A DNA stretch of 64,000 bases from a bacterium (lineage in GTDB: Bacteria > Eisenbacteria > RBG-16-71-46 > CAIMUX01), in the NCBI GenBank assembly GCA_030431975.1, contig JAUIHP010000018.1, positions 62,001-126,000 of the forward strand. The letters are read 5' to 3'. Shown here in pieces: positions 1 to 8,085 of this stretch. The position numbers and the translations under genes were made by a program. The first letter of the stretch is position 1, and each line of letters starts with the position of its first letter. The notes beneath the pieces were generated by a model. That model had not been told where the DNA came from. It saw only the letters and a list, made by a program, of their open reading frames with translations, and ran no database searches.

Positions 1-32
1 CGTGTGGACTGGGGTGGAAGGTGGCCTGCAAC

Positions 33-1250
33 TCACCTGAGTCCGGGCGCCGTCGGGAATCGCTCCAGGTAACGCTCCTGGATCCGGAGGAAGATCTCGG
101 CCCCGATGGGCATGACCCCCTCGTCGAAGTTGAAACGCGGATGATGGTGGGCGTAGTCCAATCCCTTTCCGGAATCGGCCGACCCGACGAAGAAGTAGCA
201 GCCCGGCACCTCCCTTAGGAAGTAGGCCATGTCCTCGCCCGCCATGGAGACGTAATCGCGGCGCACGTTCTCTATCCCGACGACCTCGGCCGCAACATCG
301 GCGACGAAGTCGCTCATCTGCGGATCGTTGAGCAGTGCCGGATAACCGTCGATGAACTCGACCGTGCCTTTCGCCCCCAGTGTTCTGGCGGTTCCCTCGA
401 CCACCTCATGGAGTCGGGCGATCAGCTTCTGACGGACTTCGGGATCAAAGGTCCGAAGCGTTCCCCGCATCCGCACGCGCTCGGCAAGGATGTTGAAGTT
501 GCTCCCTCCTTCGAAGGTGCCCACGGAGACGACGGCGGTCCGGGTGGGGTCGGTGTTACGGGAGACGAGTGTCTGCAACGCCACGACGATGTGTGCGCCG
601 ACGACCACAGAGTCCACGGCCTCGTGTGGGTAGGCCCCGTGTCCCCCGCGACCCTCGACCAGAATCTCGAACTCGTCCGCAGCCGCCATGAACGGCCCCG
701 ACGTCACGGCGACGGTTCCGGCCGGAAGTCCATTCCACAGGTGCAGTCCGAACGCCGCCTCGACGGAAGGGGACTCCAGCACCCCCTCCTCGATCATCGG
801 CGCCGCACCACCCGGTCCTTCCTCCGCCGGCTGAAAGATGTACTTCACGTCGACCGGCGATCGGGAAGTCCCCTGGCACGATTCGAGCAGTGTGTGCAGA
901 AGCAGCGACGTGTGCCCGTCGTGTCCGCAGGCATGCATCTTGTCGTCGACTAGCGACCGGTAGGGAACTTCGTTTTCCTCATGGACCGGCAGCGCATCCA
1001 TGTCCGCGCGGAAGAGAATGGTGCGATTCGATTCGGAAGTTCCGCGGACAACGGTAGCGATACCCGTCTTGGCGATCTCGGCCCGAAACTCGAGGCCCGC
1101 CTCGCGCAGCCGTTCCTGAACGCGGCCGGCTGTTCGGAACTCCTGAAAACCCAGTTCCGGATGCTGGTGGAGGTCGCGGCGCAACTCGACCATGGACGCA
1201 TAGCGGTCAGCCAACGGGGATCGGACGGGAAAGCTTTCGAAGGTGGCCAT
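33..1250 (-). CDS. M20 family amidohydrolase (hippurate/N-acyl-amino-acid hydrolase type)
   Basis: Predicted cytosolic di-metal hydrolase that removes acyl groups from N-acyl amino acids or similar amides; the real substrate cannot be read from sequence. The 405-residue chain has the M20D signature: ACGHDGH near residue 107 (metal-binding Cys and His), AEE near 142 (catalytic and metal Glu), a GLHLW His near 170, MAGED near 330 and an HHHPRFNFDE tail supplying the last His. No signal peptide is seen. I start it at the ATG at 1250, six bases after a GGGGAG ribosome site; a TTG two codons earlier is in frame but poorly placed. The gene is single and divergent from the TPR-metallopeptidase. Its promoter and a terminator-containing leader lie directly upstream (see 1257-1437), which suggests transcriptional attenuation. 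The stop lies 33 bases from the window edge, so the gene is complete. Confidence 0.93.
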   Translation of the reverse strand: MATFESFPVRSPLADRYASMVELRRDLHQHPELGFQEFRTAGRVQERLREAGLEFRAEIAKTGIATVVRGTSESNRTILFRADMDALPVHEENEVPYRSLVDDKMHACGHDGHTSLLLHTLLESCQGTSRSPVDVKYIFQPAEEGPGGAAPMIEEGVLESPSVEAAFGLHLWNGLPAGTVAVTSGPFMAAADEFEILVEGRGGHGAYPHEAVDSVVVGAHIVVALQTLVSRNTDPTRTAVVSVGTFEGGSNFNILAERVRMRGTLRTFDPEVRQKLIARLHEVVEGTARTLGAKGTVEFIDGYPALLNDPQMSDFVADVAAEVVGIENVRRDYVSMAGEDMAYFLREVPGCYFFVGSADSGKGLDYAHHHPRFNFDEGVMPIGAEIFLRIQERYLERFPTAPGLR

Positions 1251-1256
1251 ATACAA

Positions 1257-1437
1257 CTCCCCATCTCAAAAACGAAAGCGGGCCGGCGTCGAGGCCGGCC
1301 CGCTTCGGATAGTCGCCGGGTGTCATCGGTCGAGCGAGTCGCTCAGCCTGCCGGTTCCCCACTGGGGTCCGACCGGATCCACAGGCCAAAGAGCATAGAC
1401 GTCGCCAAATTCGCCTCGACCCGGCGTACCTGAAATC
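1257..1437 (-). promoter_or_regulatory. 5' leader with competing antiterminator and terminator pairings
   Basis: The transcribed leader from the promoter at 1445-1472 ends in a 12-bp intrinsic terminator (1276-1305) only about 25 bases before the amidohydrolase start. An upstream segment (1413-1425; leftward reading GCCGGGTCGAGGC) can pair over 13 bp, with one bulged base, with 1282-1295. That target is the loop and one arm of the terminator, so both structures cannot form together. This is the usual layout of a riboswitch or attenuator. I did not recognise a known aptamer (not cobalamin, TPP, glycine or SAM by eye), and no convincing leader peptide is seen. The regulatory role is inference. 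Confidence 0.5.
1271..1305 (-). terminator. Intrinsic terminator/attenuator before the M20 gene
   Basis: A perfect 12-bp GC stem (arms 1276-1287 and 1294-1305, six-base loop) is followed in the leftward direction by TCGTTTTTG. No gene lies between it and the divergent gene at 1614, so it is unlikely to end another transcript and more likely acts inside the leader of the amidohydrolase. Confidence 0.7.
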
Positions 1438-1444
1438 CGCCTTG

Positions 1445-1472
1445 AGTATACCCAGTTCTCCCGCGAATCCAA
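1445..1472 (-). promoter_or_regulatory. Sigma-70-type promoter for the M20 gene
   Basis: Leftward -35 TTGGAT (1467-1472), 16-base spacer, -10 TATACT (1445-1450). The predicted start near 1438 gives a leader of about 185 nt. Confidence 0.6.
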
Positions 1473-1567
1473 AACGATTGAATGAAGCAACGCCCGGTTT
1501 CCTGTCCCCCGCGAGATCTGCGACTCGACGGTGCACGAGTGACCCGCGCGGCTTGCCGCGTCCACAT

Positions 1568-1607
1568 CGATTTCGGCCGCGAAAGAACGGCGAATCGAGG
1601 ATAGTAT
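1568..1607 (+). promoter_or_regulatory. Leaderless-type promoter, copy A of a shared 40-bp element
   Basis: TAGTAT at 1602-1607 stands exactly 6 nt before the ATG at 1614, with no ribosome site between. The 40 bases ending at this hexamer match 12993-13032 at 31 of 40 positions without gaps. Shared blocks are CGATTTC, GAAAGAA and GAATCGAGG. No TTGACA-like -35 box is seen. Confidence 0.55.
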
Positions 1608-1613
1608 CCAGTT

Positions 1614-2459
1614 ATGAAGAACGAGTCAGAGTTCCCGCGAATGACCGGACTCCCCGAGCCGCTTCTCCTCCGCCTCGACGAAGGCTGGGATCACCTGGAG
1701 GTGGGTGACGTCGAGGCTGCCGGTTGCATGGCGCGCGAGCTTCTCGACGAAACCGCCGGACATCCCGAGGTGCGTTTTCTTTTGGCTGCGGCGCTGCTCG
1801 AGTCCGGTTACCCGCGCGAGTCTTTGGCAGAACTCGAGGATTGCCGGGGCAAGGTCGAGGACGATCTTCTCCACCGCTACTACCTGGCTTCCGCCCACTA
1901 CGAAAACCTCGACATGGATGAAGCGGAACATCATTTCCGCAAGATCCTCGAGACGGAGCCGACGGCGCCGCCGCCCCACTACGGACTCGCACAGGTCCTC
2001 GAGTTCACGGGGCGGTTCGACGAGGCGGAAGAACACTACGAGACGGCCTATGAAAGAGAGCCGGAAGCCTACCCGCTTCCGACGAGGATGAAGCCGGAAG
2101 CGTTCTCCGGTGTCGTGGCCCAGGCGTTGGATCTGCTTCCAGAAGTTCTTCAACCTCACGCCCGCCGGATCCCCGTCGTGGTCGAGCCGCTACCCAGCCT
2201 CGAGACGCTGACCGGACCGGAGAATTCGAACCCGATCACACCCGGAGTCCTGGGACTTTTCGTCGGTCCGAACCTTCGGGAGGCCGAAGCATCCGGCCAG
2301 AGCATCCCATCGACTATCTTTCTCTATCAAAGGAACTTAGAGCGTCTTTGCCAGACCCGTGAGCAGCTCATTTACGAGATCCGCCTGACGCTCTACCACG
2401 AGTTTGGCCACTACCTGGGACTCAGCGAAGAAGAACTCGAGGAGCGAGGGCTCGGGTGA
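1614..2459 (+). CDS. TPR protein with C-terminal zincin (MMP-like, DUF1025/PF06262) domain
   Basis: 281-residue soluble protein. Residues about 20-165 are helical tetratricopeptide-like repeats (the GLAQVLEFTGRFDEAEEHYETAYE type). The last 80 residues form a minimal metalloprotease-like domain with the zinc motif HEFGH near residue 262 followed by LGLSEEELEERGLG, typical of the PF06262 family, whose activity is poorly characterised. There is no signal peptide, so it probably acts in the cytosol, with the TPRs choosing partners. The ATG at 1614 is preceded by a -10-like TAGTAT and has no Shine-Dalgarno sequence, which suggests a leaderless message. It is monocistronic as far as can be seen; the next gene has its own -10 (TACTCT near 2564). 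Confidence 0.82.
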   Translation: MKNESEFPRMTGLPEPLLLRLDEGWDHLEVGDVEAAGCMARELLDETAGHPEVRFLLAAALLESGYPRESLAELEDCRGKVEDDLLHRYYLASAHYENLDMDEAEHHFRKILETEPTAPPPHYGLAQVLEFTGRFDEAEEHYETAYEREPEAYPLPTRMKPEAFSGVVAQALDLLPEVLQPHARRIPVVVEPLPSLETLTGPENSNPITPGVLGLFVGPNLREAEASGQSIPSTIFLYQRNLERLCQTREQLIYEIRLTLYHEFGHYLGLSEEELEERGLG

Positions 2460-2617
2460 GCCGATCGACAAGGACGGGGAGGTCCGCCCCGCGGCTGGGA
2501 CCGGACGAGAACTATAAGGAAACCAGACCCTCAGGATAGGCTCGGCTGGAGCCAGGGGCTGTGGTACTCTGGGCTGCAGCTGGACGAAGCCTTCTATTCG
2601 TTCGGGGAGGAACACCG

Positions 2618-4180
2618 ATGCTCCGAGACACCGCCCGTTTGTCCCTCGTCGCTGGTTTTGTGTTGGCCGGCTTCGTTGCGACGACGCCGGCTCAGGCGGA
2701 CGACGAACTGACCTCGACCCGGCGTCACCTGCCGGGCCATTTTCACATCGAGGTTTTCAGCCAGGGTCAGGTCAAACAGATCGCCGAAGACCACGATCTC
2801 GACATCGTCGGACAGATGGCTCCCTACTACATGTTGAAGGCTCAAACTGAAGAGCTCGGCGAAGAGTACTGCCTGCAGGCCCTTCAGGCCGACCTTCGAG
2901 TCGCCTGGGCCGAACTCGCGCACGTTCAGGAGACCCCGGAGACCGCCCGGCAAATGGTCGTCGCTGTGGTCGGAGGAACGGAACACGATTTCACGGAGCA
3001 GGACGTCTTCTCCCGGCTTCGTCTCGAACAAATCCATGATCACACGACCGGCCGCGGCGTCGTCATTGCGGTCATCGATACGGGCGTCGACTACGAGCAC
3101 CCGGCACTCTTCGGCAAAGTCATCGGCGGCGGCATCGACTACGTCGACAGTGACCTCGACCCTATGGAAACCGCCAACGGGATCGATGAGGACGGCGACG
3201 GGCAGGTCGACGAAGGCACGGGACACGGGACCATGGTGGCGGGAATCGCCAGCCGCGTCGCGCCCGGCGCCTCCATCCTCCCCATTCGCGTTCTGGATGA
3301 CGAAGGCAACGGTACGGCTTTTGACGTCGCTCGCGGAATCCACCACGCCATCGATCAGGGCGCCGACATCATCAACCTGAGCCTTGGACTTCCGGATTAC
3401 AGCCGGATCATCGACGAGGCCGTCGTAGCCGCAGATGCCATGGGCATCATCGTGACGACCGCGGCAGGCAACGGCGGCGAGGACGTGCCCTACTATCCGG
3501 CCTCCAGCCCGGCCACGATTTCCGTGACCTCGGTCAACATCGTCGACATCAAGTCGGACTTTGCCAACTACCACAAGTCGGTTTCGATCTGCGCGCCAGG
3601 TGAACTCATCCTCGCTCCGTTCTTTGCAGAGCAGTACGCGGTCGGATCCGGCACGTCCTTCTCGGCTCCGTTCATCGCCGGACAGGCCGCGCTCATTCTG
3701 GGAGCAGCGCCGTATCTGCAAAAGCCGGAAACCGAAGCCAAGATCGCACTCGGCACCATCAGCATCGACCAACTGATCGAGAACCGACCCTTTGCCGGAT
3801 TCCTTGGCGCAGGCCGCTTCGATGCCGCCCGTACCTGGGAGTTCCTGGAGCCCGTCGTTTCGGCCTCGCCCGTCGTCGACGCGAGAGCGAACCTCGTGTG
3901 GTCTCCCAATCCGGCGGCCATCGGTGGAACCACGGTCCTTCAGACCGGGCGATTCCCAACCGGCACGGAGTCCGTCGAAATCACGCTGTTTGACGCCAAT
4001 GGCCGTGAGGTGCAGGCCTTCCAGCTAAGCCAGGAGGCCGCCATCGAATGGGACGGTCGATCCGACGACGGCTCCCTGGTTCCTGCCGGCGTATATTTCT
4101 CGACTACGCGCTACCGGACGGCTGACGGTGAGTCCCTGCTGGGACCCTCGTCCCGAGTGGTCCTCGTTCACCAGCGTTAA
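2618..4180 (+). CDS. Secreted subtilisin-like serine protease (S8) with FlgD-like C-terminal domain
   Basis: 520-residue exported protease. An N-terminal signal peptide (MLRDTARLSLVAGFVLAGF, cleavage near TPAQA-DD) is followed by a propeptide-like region of about 100 residues, then the catalytic domain with Asp in VIDTGVD, His in GHGTMVAG, oxyanion Asn in TAAGN and Ser in GTSFSAP. The last 80 residues are a beta-domain with WDGRSDDG and PAGVYF motifs, the FlgD-Ig-like tail used in several FCB and candidate phyla, where it may serve surface sorting (inference). The frame is open back to 2561, but I choose 2618: GGGAGG lies 7 bases upstream, the signal peptide starts there, and a TACTCT -10 box sits at the earlier position. 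It converges on the TonB receptor with 14 bases between stops. Confidence 0.92.
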   Translation: MLRDTARLSLVAGFVLAGFVATTPAQADDELTSTRRHLPGHFHIEVFSQGQVKQIAEDHDLDIVGQMAPYYMLKAQTEELGEEYCLQALQADLRVAWAELAHVQETPETARQMVVAVVGGTEHDFTEQDVFSRLRLEQIHDHTTGRGVVIAVIDTGVDYEHPALFGKVIGGGIDYVDSDLDPMETANGIDEDGDGQVDEGTGHGTMVAGIASRVAPGASILPIRVLDDEGNGTAFDVARGIHHAIDQGADIINLSLGLPDYSRIIDEAVVAADAMGIIVTTAAGNGGEDVPYYPASSPATISVTSVNIVDIKSDFANYHKSVSICAPGELILAPFFAEQYAVGSGTSFSAPFIAGQAALILGAAPYLQKPETEAKIALGTISIDQLIENRPFAGFLGAGRFDAARTWEFLEPVVSASPVVDARANLVWSPNPAAIGGTTVLQTGRFPTGTESVEITLFDANGREVQAFQLSQEAAIEWDGRSDDGSLVPAGVYFSTTRYRTADGESLLGPSSRVVLVHQR

Positions 4181-4194
4181 CACCTGTCGGCTGA

Positions 4195-6903
4195 TCAAAA
4201 GTCGAGCTGCAGTCCCACTCTGACGTTCCGCGGGTCGAGAAAGACTCGCGGGTCGTTGAGTGCGACCCAGTCGCCCAGTCCGTCTCCGTTCGTATCCTCT
4301 CCGATGTAGGCTCCTCCCGCCTTGCCCGTCTCGGTGTAATAGACCGCGTAATCGTCACCGATCGACGAGGGCGGCGCCGGCCAGTTTCCGGGACTGAGAG
4401 ACGTGATGTTGTTTGCGTCGAGAATGTTTCGGCTGCGAAGGAACAACTTGAAGGCCTGTCCCCAGACCAGGTAGTGCTTCTCTGCCTGGATGTCGAGCGC
4501 GATGGAACTCGGAAGCCGCCGAGAGTTCGTGTTCTCGGGTTTGAGTTCCCGCGAGTCCCGACTCTCGGGCGTATACGGAAACCCACTCGAGTACGTACAG
4601 ACGAACGAGGTCCGCCAGTTCCCCGGATCCGCGAACTGCGCCTGCGCACTGAACGTGTGCCGCACGTCCCAGTCCAGGGCCTGCTCCGAGATCGGCAGAT
4701 AAACGAAAGCTCTCTCGGCCGCCGCGTTCGGATCCGACGCCACACCGGTGGCCACCCCAAACCCGTAGTTGATCTCGCCCGAAAAGCCGTTGGCGTAACG
4801 GCGGGTCAGCGTTGCTTCAAAACCGCGCGCCGAGGCGTAGTCCCGGTTGACGTAACGAAGGGTGTTGCCGACGGTGCCGAGCGAAGCTCCGCTTTCGGTC
4901 GAGATCAGGCCGAAGATGTCCTTGTAGTAGATGGAAAACTGCCCCGACACGAAACGGTTGAACAGATGCTGGATCCCAGCCTGATACGAGACGGTCGTCA
5001 TGTTCGTCAGGTTGGCGTTTCCCTGCACCCTTCCGTCCAAGGCATTCCGATTGTCGAAGAGGTATCGGCGTTCCGGGATCTGATAGAAGCGACCGTAGTG
5101 GAAGGTGAAGACGTCCCGATCCGAGATCGGGTAGGCCACACCGACCCGGGGCGACAGCTGCTTCTTGATCCGGTCCCGAACTTCACTCAGGTCCAGTTGG
5201 TCTCCCACCGAGAAGACATCGAAGCGAACGCCGAGATTGAGAACCATGCCCTCATGCTCCCAACGATCCTGCACGTAGACCGCTCCTTCCGGGTTGAAGT
5301 AGTGGTACTCGGTGCGCGTCCCCCCAATTTCCCCGTCGGAGTTGGTGCGGTAGGGCCGGTCGACCTGGTAGTAGGACATGTCGTTGTAGGAAACATCGAC
5401 TCCGGTCTTGAAGGAGTGGCTGCCATATCTCTTCGTCAGGTCCGCTTTCAGGTTGTAGACGAGGGTTCCCCGATGGGAGAGAGCCGGATAGTCCCCGGAA
5501 ATGACGAAGAACGGCTCGGCCCGACCGTCGGTGTAGTTGAACCAGAGGTCGTTCTCGCGGTCCCCCTCATATTCCCACGCGTTCTGCCCGCGAACCCGGC
5601 TGTCGACAAAGAACGAGTTCCGGCTCACCTTCACCGTATAGAACGCCGATTGATCGAGCGTTTGATTCCAGACGAGTTTCAGCTGGCCGAACGTGTCCAG
5701 GTTGGTCGGGGTTCGGTTGGAAGGGTTGTAGTACTCGTAGGTGTCGTCGACCTGGACCGGAGACCAGCGGCCCCGGCGTTTCAGGACCTCTCCGGTGGCC
5801 AGGGTGTCCTGGTAGGTTTGGACGTAGCCGACACGACTCCACATGTGCAGGTACGGATCCGAACGTTGTCGGTTGTAGACGACCTCTCCCGTCAGTTTGT
5901 AGTTCGGTCCCGGTTTGTAGGCCAACTTCGACTGGAAGCGCAGCGTGTTCGACTTGCGGTCTCCGATCGAAATGAAATTGAGGATCCTCGAACGACTCCG
6001 GTCCCGGGGGGTCGCCGGATAGGCATCCGCGTAGGTCCCTTCAGCCGACACGTAGTACGTGAGGTTCCGGATCGGAGTCGGTCCGCCCAGGCCGAGAAAG
6101 ACCCGGTCCAGGTTGTCGAAGGTATTGTCCGGCTGACCAAAGTCGTCCGTCATGTAGAAGAGCTGCCCTTCGAACTCCCGACCGCCTTCCTTGGTCGTGT
6201 AGTTGATGACGCCGGCCTGGGCATTGCCCCACTCTGCGTCCATCCCGCCGAGGATGGCTTCCGTCGATTCGAGCGCGAGAGAGGCAAAGGCTGCGCCGCC
6301 ACCGCCGACCAGCGGGTCTTTGACCGGCACGCCGTCGACGGCCACGTTGACCTCCCCGGGACGGCTCCCGCGCAGATAGGTCTCACCGCCTTTGACGACG
6401 ACGCCGACCTTGAGGCCCAGAACCTCCTGCATTTCATCGACGGGCAGCCCTTCCCAGTCCTCGGCCGCGACTACGTGACCGATCTGGGAATCCTTCTCGT
6501 CGATGAGCTTGTTGTGGACAATGAGGACCTCGGGAATGATCCCCACAGGACGAGAGGTCAGGGTGAACTCGAGTGCCGTCGTCCCGTCGCGAGAAACGGG
6601 AATGTCCGGCAGGGTCTGTGTTTCGTGACCGATCACGGAAGCCTGGACGGAGTAGGTTCCGACCGGCACGTTCTCGATCGTAAAGGTTCCATCATCGACG
6701 CTGGCCCCACCCCACTGGGTTCCTATGATCACAACATTGGCCGACGACAAGGGAGCGCCGTCCGAAGAGACGACCTTGCCGACAATCGTTCCCTTGCCCT
6801 CGAGACCGAGGGGGGAACCGAACGCGAGTTGGATGGGAGAGGAAAGTAGGAGAACCAGAAAGGCCAGGGAAACGAGCGCCGGAATCAAGGTCCGGGTGCG
6901 CAT
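4195..6903 (-). CDS. TonB-dependent outer-membrane receptor with carboxypeptidase-regulatory-like N-terminus
   Basis: 902-residue outer-membrane protein. After a signal peptide (residues 1-30) comes an Ig-like CarboxypepD_reg domain (about 33-118, GKVVSSDGAPLSSANVVI), then a TonB plug (about 130-240, with YLRGSRPGEVNVAVDG and AGVINYTTKEGG), then a long beta-barrel rich in aromatic residues ending in VGLQLDF with a terminal Phe, as in barrel substrates of BamA. The architecture is the SusC-like or Oar-like class seen in Bacteroidota and Acidobacteriota. The ligand is not deducible. There is no SusD partner nearby, only the convergent subtilisin. The start at 6903 has a GGAG site (GGAGCTACACG). 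It is probably a peptide, glycan or siderophore importer, or an Oar-like adhesion protein. Confidence 0.92.
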   Translation of the reverse strand: MRTRTLIPALVSLAFLVLLLSSPIQLAFGSPLGLEGKGTIVGKVVSSDGAPLSSANVVIIGTQWGGASVDDGTFTIENVPVGTYSVQASVIGHETQTLPDIPVSRDGTTALEFTLTSRPVGIIPEVLIVHNKLIDEKDSQIGHVVAAEDWEGLPVDEMQEVLGLKVGVVVKGGETYLRGSRPGEVNVAVDGVPVKDPLVGGGGAAFASLALESTEAILGGMDAEWGNAQAGVINYTTKEGGREFEGQLFYMTDDFGQPDNTFDNLDRVFLGLGGPTPIRNLTYYVSAEGTYADAYPATPRDRSRSRILNFISIGDRKSNTLRFQSKLAYKPGPNYKLTGEVVYNRQRSDPYLHMWSRVGYVQTYQDTLATGEVLKRRGRWSPVQVDDTYEYYNPSNRTPTNLDTFGQLKLVWNQTLDQSAFYTVKVSRNSFFVDSRVRGQNAWEYEGDRENDLWFNYTDGRAEPFFVISGDYPALSHRGTLVYNLKADLTKRYGSHSFKTGVDVSYNDMSYYQVDRPYRTNSDGEIGGTRTEYHYFNPEGAVYVQDRWEHEGMVLNLGVRFDVFSVGDQLDLSEVRDRIKKQLSPRVGVAYPISDRDVFTFHYGRFYQIPERRYLFDNRNALDGRVQGNANLTNMTTVSYQAGIQHLFNRFVSGQFSIYYKDIFGLISTESGASLGTVGNTLRYVNRDYASARGFEATLTRRYANGFSGEINYGFGVATGVASDPNAAAERAFVYLPISEQALDWDVRHTFSAQAQFADPGNWRTSFVCTYSSGFPYTPESRDSRELKPENTNSRRLPSSIALDIQAEKHYLVWGQAFKLFLRSRNILDANNITSLSPGNWPAPPSSIGDDYAVYYTETGKAGGAYIGEDTNGDGLGDWVALNDPRVFLDPRNVRVGLQLDF

Positions 6904-7021
6904 CGTGTAGCTCCATCCCCGAGCTATGTCACGGTCGCAACTCCCGGCTGGTCACGACCTGATGTCTACCGCGAGGCCCCAACACCTCGTACCAGCATTT
7001 AGACAGAGAGCGGCGTGGGGG

Positions 7022-7103
7022 TCAAGGACCGTCCGGGGAGACCTGCATCCACGATTGCACAGCCGGGCGGAGCCAGGGTCCGGCGGAATCAAGGACCGTC
7101 CGG
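7022..7103. repeat. 15-bp direct repeat beside lgt
   Basis: TCAAGGACCGTCCGG occurs at 7022-7036 and again at 7089-7103. The second copy contains the lgt stop codon. The gap between the lgt stop and the TonB-receptor start otherwise holds only GC-rich sequence. Confidence 0.5.
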
Positions 7104-7850
7104 CCGGGCCCGCTTCCTCGAATGCCGCGTTCCCCACAGATAGAGACCGACCAGCGCCATCCCGATACTGAAGAGCTGCGCCGTGGTCAGATCGAGCCAC
7201 ACCTTCTCGTTCGTACGCCAGAACTCGACGATGAACCGCTCGGCCCCGGCCAGGATCAGATAGAGCCCGAACTGTCCCCACGTTGCCCAGTCGCGCGTAC
7301 GCGTCTTCCAGAGAATGAACAAGGCGACCGACATCAGCGCGATTTCGTAGAGAGGTGTCGGATGGACCGGAACGTCCGTCGGGACGACTCCGTTGGGAAA
7401 CGCCATGGCCCATGGCACGTCCGTCGGATAGCCGTAGTCTCCGTCTCCCGAGACGAAACAGCCGACCCGCCCGAAGATGTAGGCGATGACCAAAGCCGGA
7501 GAGAAAGCGTCCGAGAGTTCGCCGAAGGAGTCCCCGTACCGACGGCTGAGGAAGAAGGTGGCCAGGACGCCGCCGATCAAACCGCCATACCAGACCAGCC
7601 CGGCGCCGCTGAAGAATCCCCGGAGGCCGTTCTGCAGCACGTCCGGGTGGAACAGGATGAAGTTGAGCTTGGCGCCGGCGAATCCGCCGAGCAAAGCCGC
7701 CATCGAGTAGCTGTTCCAGACCCCTTCCGCAAAGCCTCGCCGGTCCAGCTCCTTCTGCAGAAGCCAGCTTCCGGCCAGGAGTGCGATCGCCGCAAACAGT
7801 CCGAAGGAGTAGATCTTGATGGGCCCGAGTTCGAAAAGAATGGGAATCAT
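7089..7850 (-). CDS. lgt: Prolipoprotein diacylglyceryl transferase
   Basis: Inner-membrane enzyme that moves diacylglycerol from phosphatidylglycerol to the lipobox Cys of prolipoproteins. The 253-residue sequence has about seven membrane helices and the Lgt signature region GRVGCFVSGDGDYG near residue 130, followed by HPTPLYEI near 177 and the GAERFIVEFWR segment near 205. Length and order fit the family. Its likely clients include lipobox proteins encoded at 15289 and perhaps 43925. The ATG at 7850 has TATGGT exactly 6 nt upstream and no Shine-Dalgarno site, so it fits the leaderless pattern found at other genes in this window. Confidence 0.95.
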   Translation of the reverse strand: MIPILFELGPIKIYSFGLFAAIALLAGSWLLQKELDRRGFAEGVWNSYSMAALLGGFAGAKLNFILFHPDVLQNGLRGFFSGAGLVWYGGLIGGVLATFFLSRRYGDSFGELSDAFSPALVIAYIFGRVGCFVSGDGDYGYPTDVPWAMAFPNGVVPTDVPVHPTPLYEIALMSVALFILWKTRTRDWATWGQFGLYLILAGAERFIVEFWRTNEKVWLDLTTAQLFSIGMALVGLYLWGTRHSRKRARPDGP

Positions 7851-7856
7851 GCGGGG

Positions 7857-7862
7857 ACCATA
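7857..7862 (-). promoter_or_regulatory. -10 hexamer of a leaderless lgt transcript
   Basis: TATGGT (leftward) ends 6 nt before the lgt ATG, which would put transcription start on or next to the start codon. Confidence 0.45.
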
Positions 7863-8027
7863 GCCCGATCGGCGGCGTCCGGAAACTCAGGTTTTTCCAG
7901 CCGCTTCCGGGCCGCTAGGCCGGTTTCGTGCAACCTGCTACTCTCCCAGCTTCCTTCCGGGGTGGCGCGACCATCGCAACGATCACGCCCCCGGCTCCAT
8001 GCGACGATTGGACGAGACGGATGGCGA

Positions 8028-8053
8028 CGGCTGAGACGGACGGCTGAGACGGA
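8028..8053 (+). repeat. Two tandem 13-bp repeats in the gltX leader
   Basis: CGGCTGAGACGGA is repeated exactly, head to tail. Just downstream CCGCC (8065-8069) can pair with GGCGG (8073-8077), which overlaps the GGAGG ribosome site at 8076-8080. A possible -10 (TACTCT, about 7938) would give a leader of roughly 135 nt. Confidence 0.6.
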
Positions 8054-8085
8054 CGGCATCCGTTCCGCCAGAGGCGGAGGACGAC

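Noticed and set aside
4474-6849. 791-codon open frame opposite the TonB receptor
   Set aside because: It is the mirror of a high-GC gene with matching third-position bias. The leftward protein shows plug, barrel and terminal Phe.
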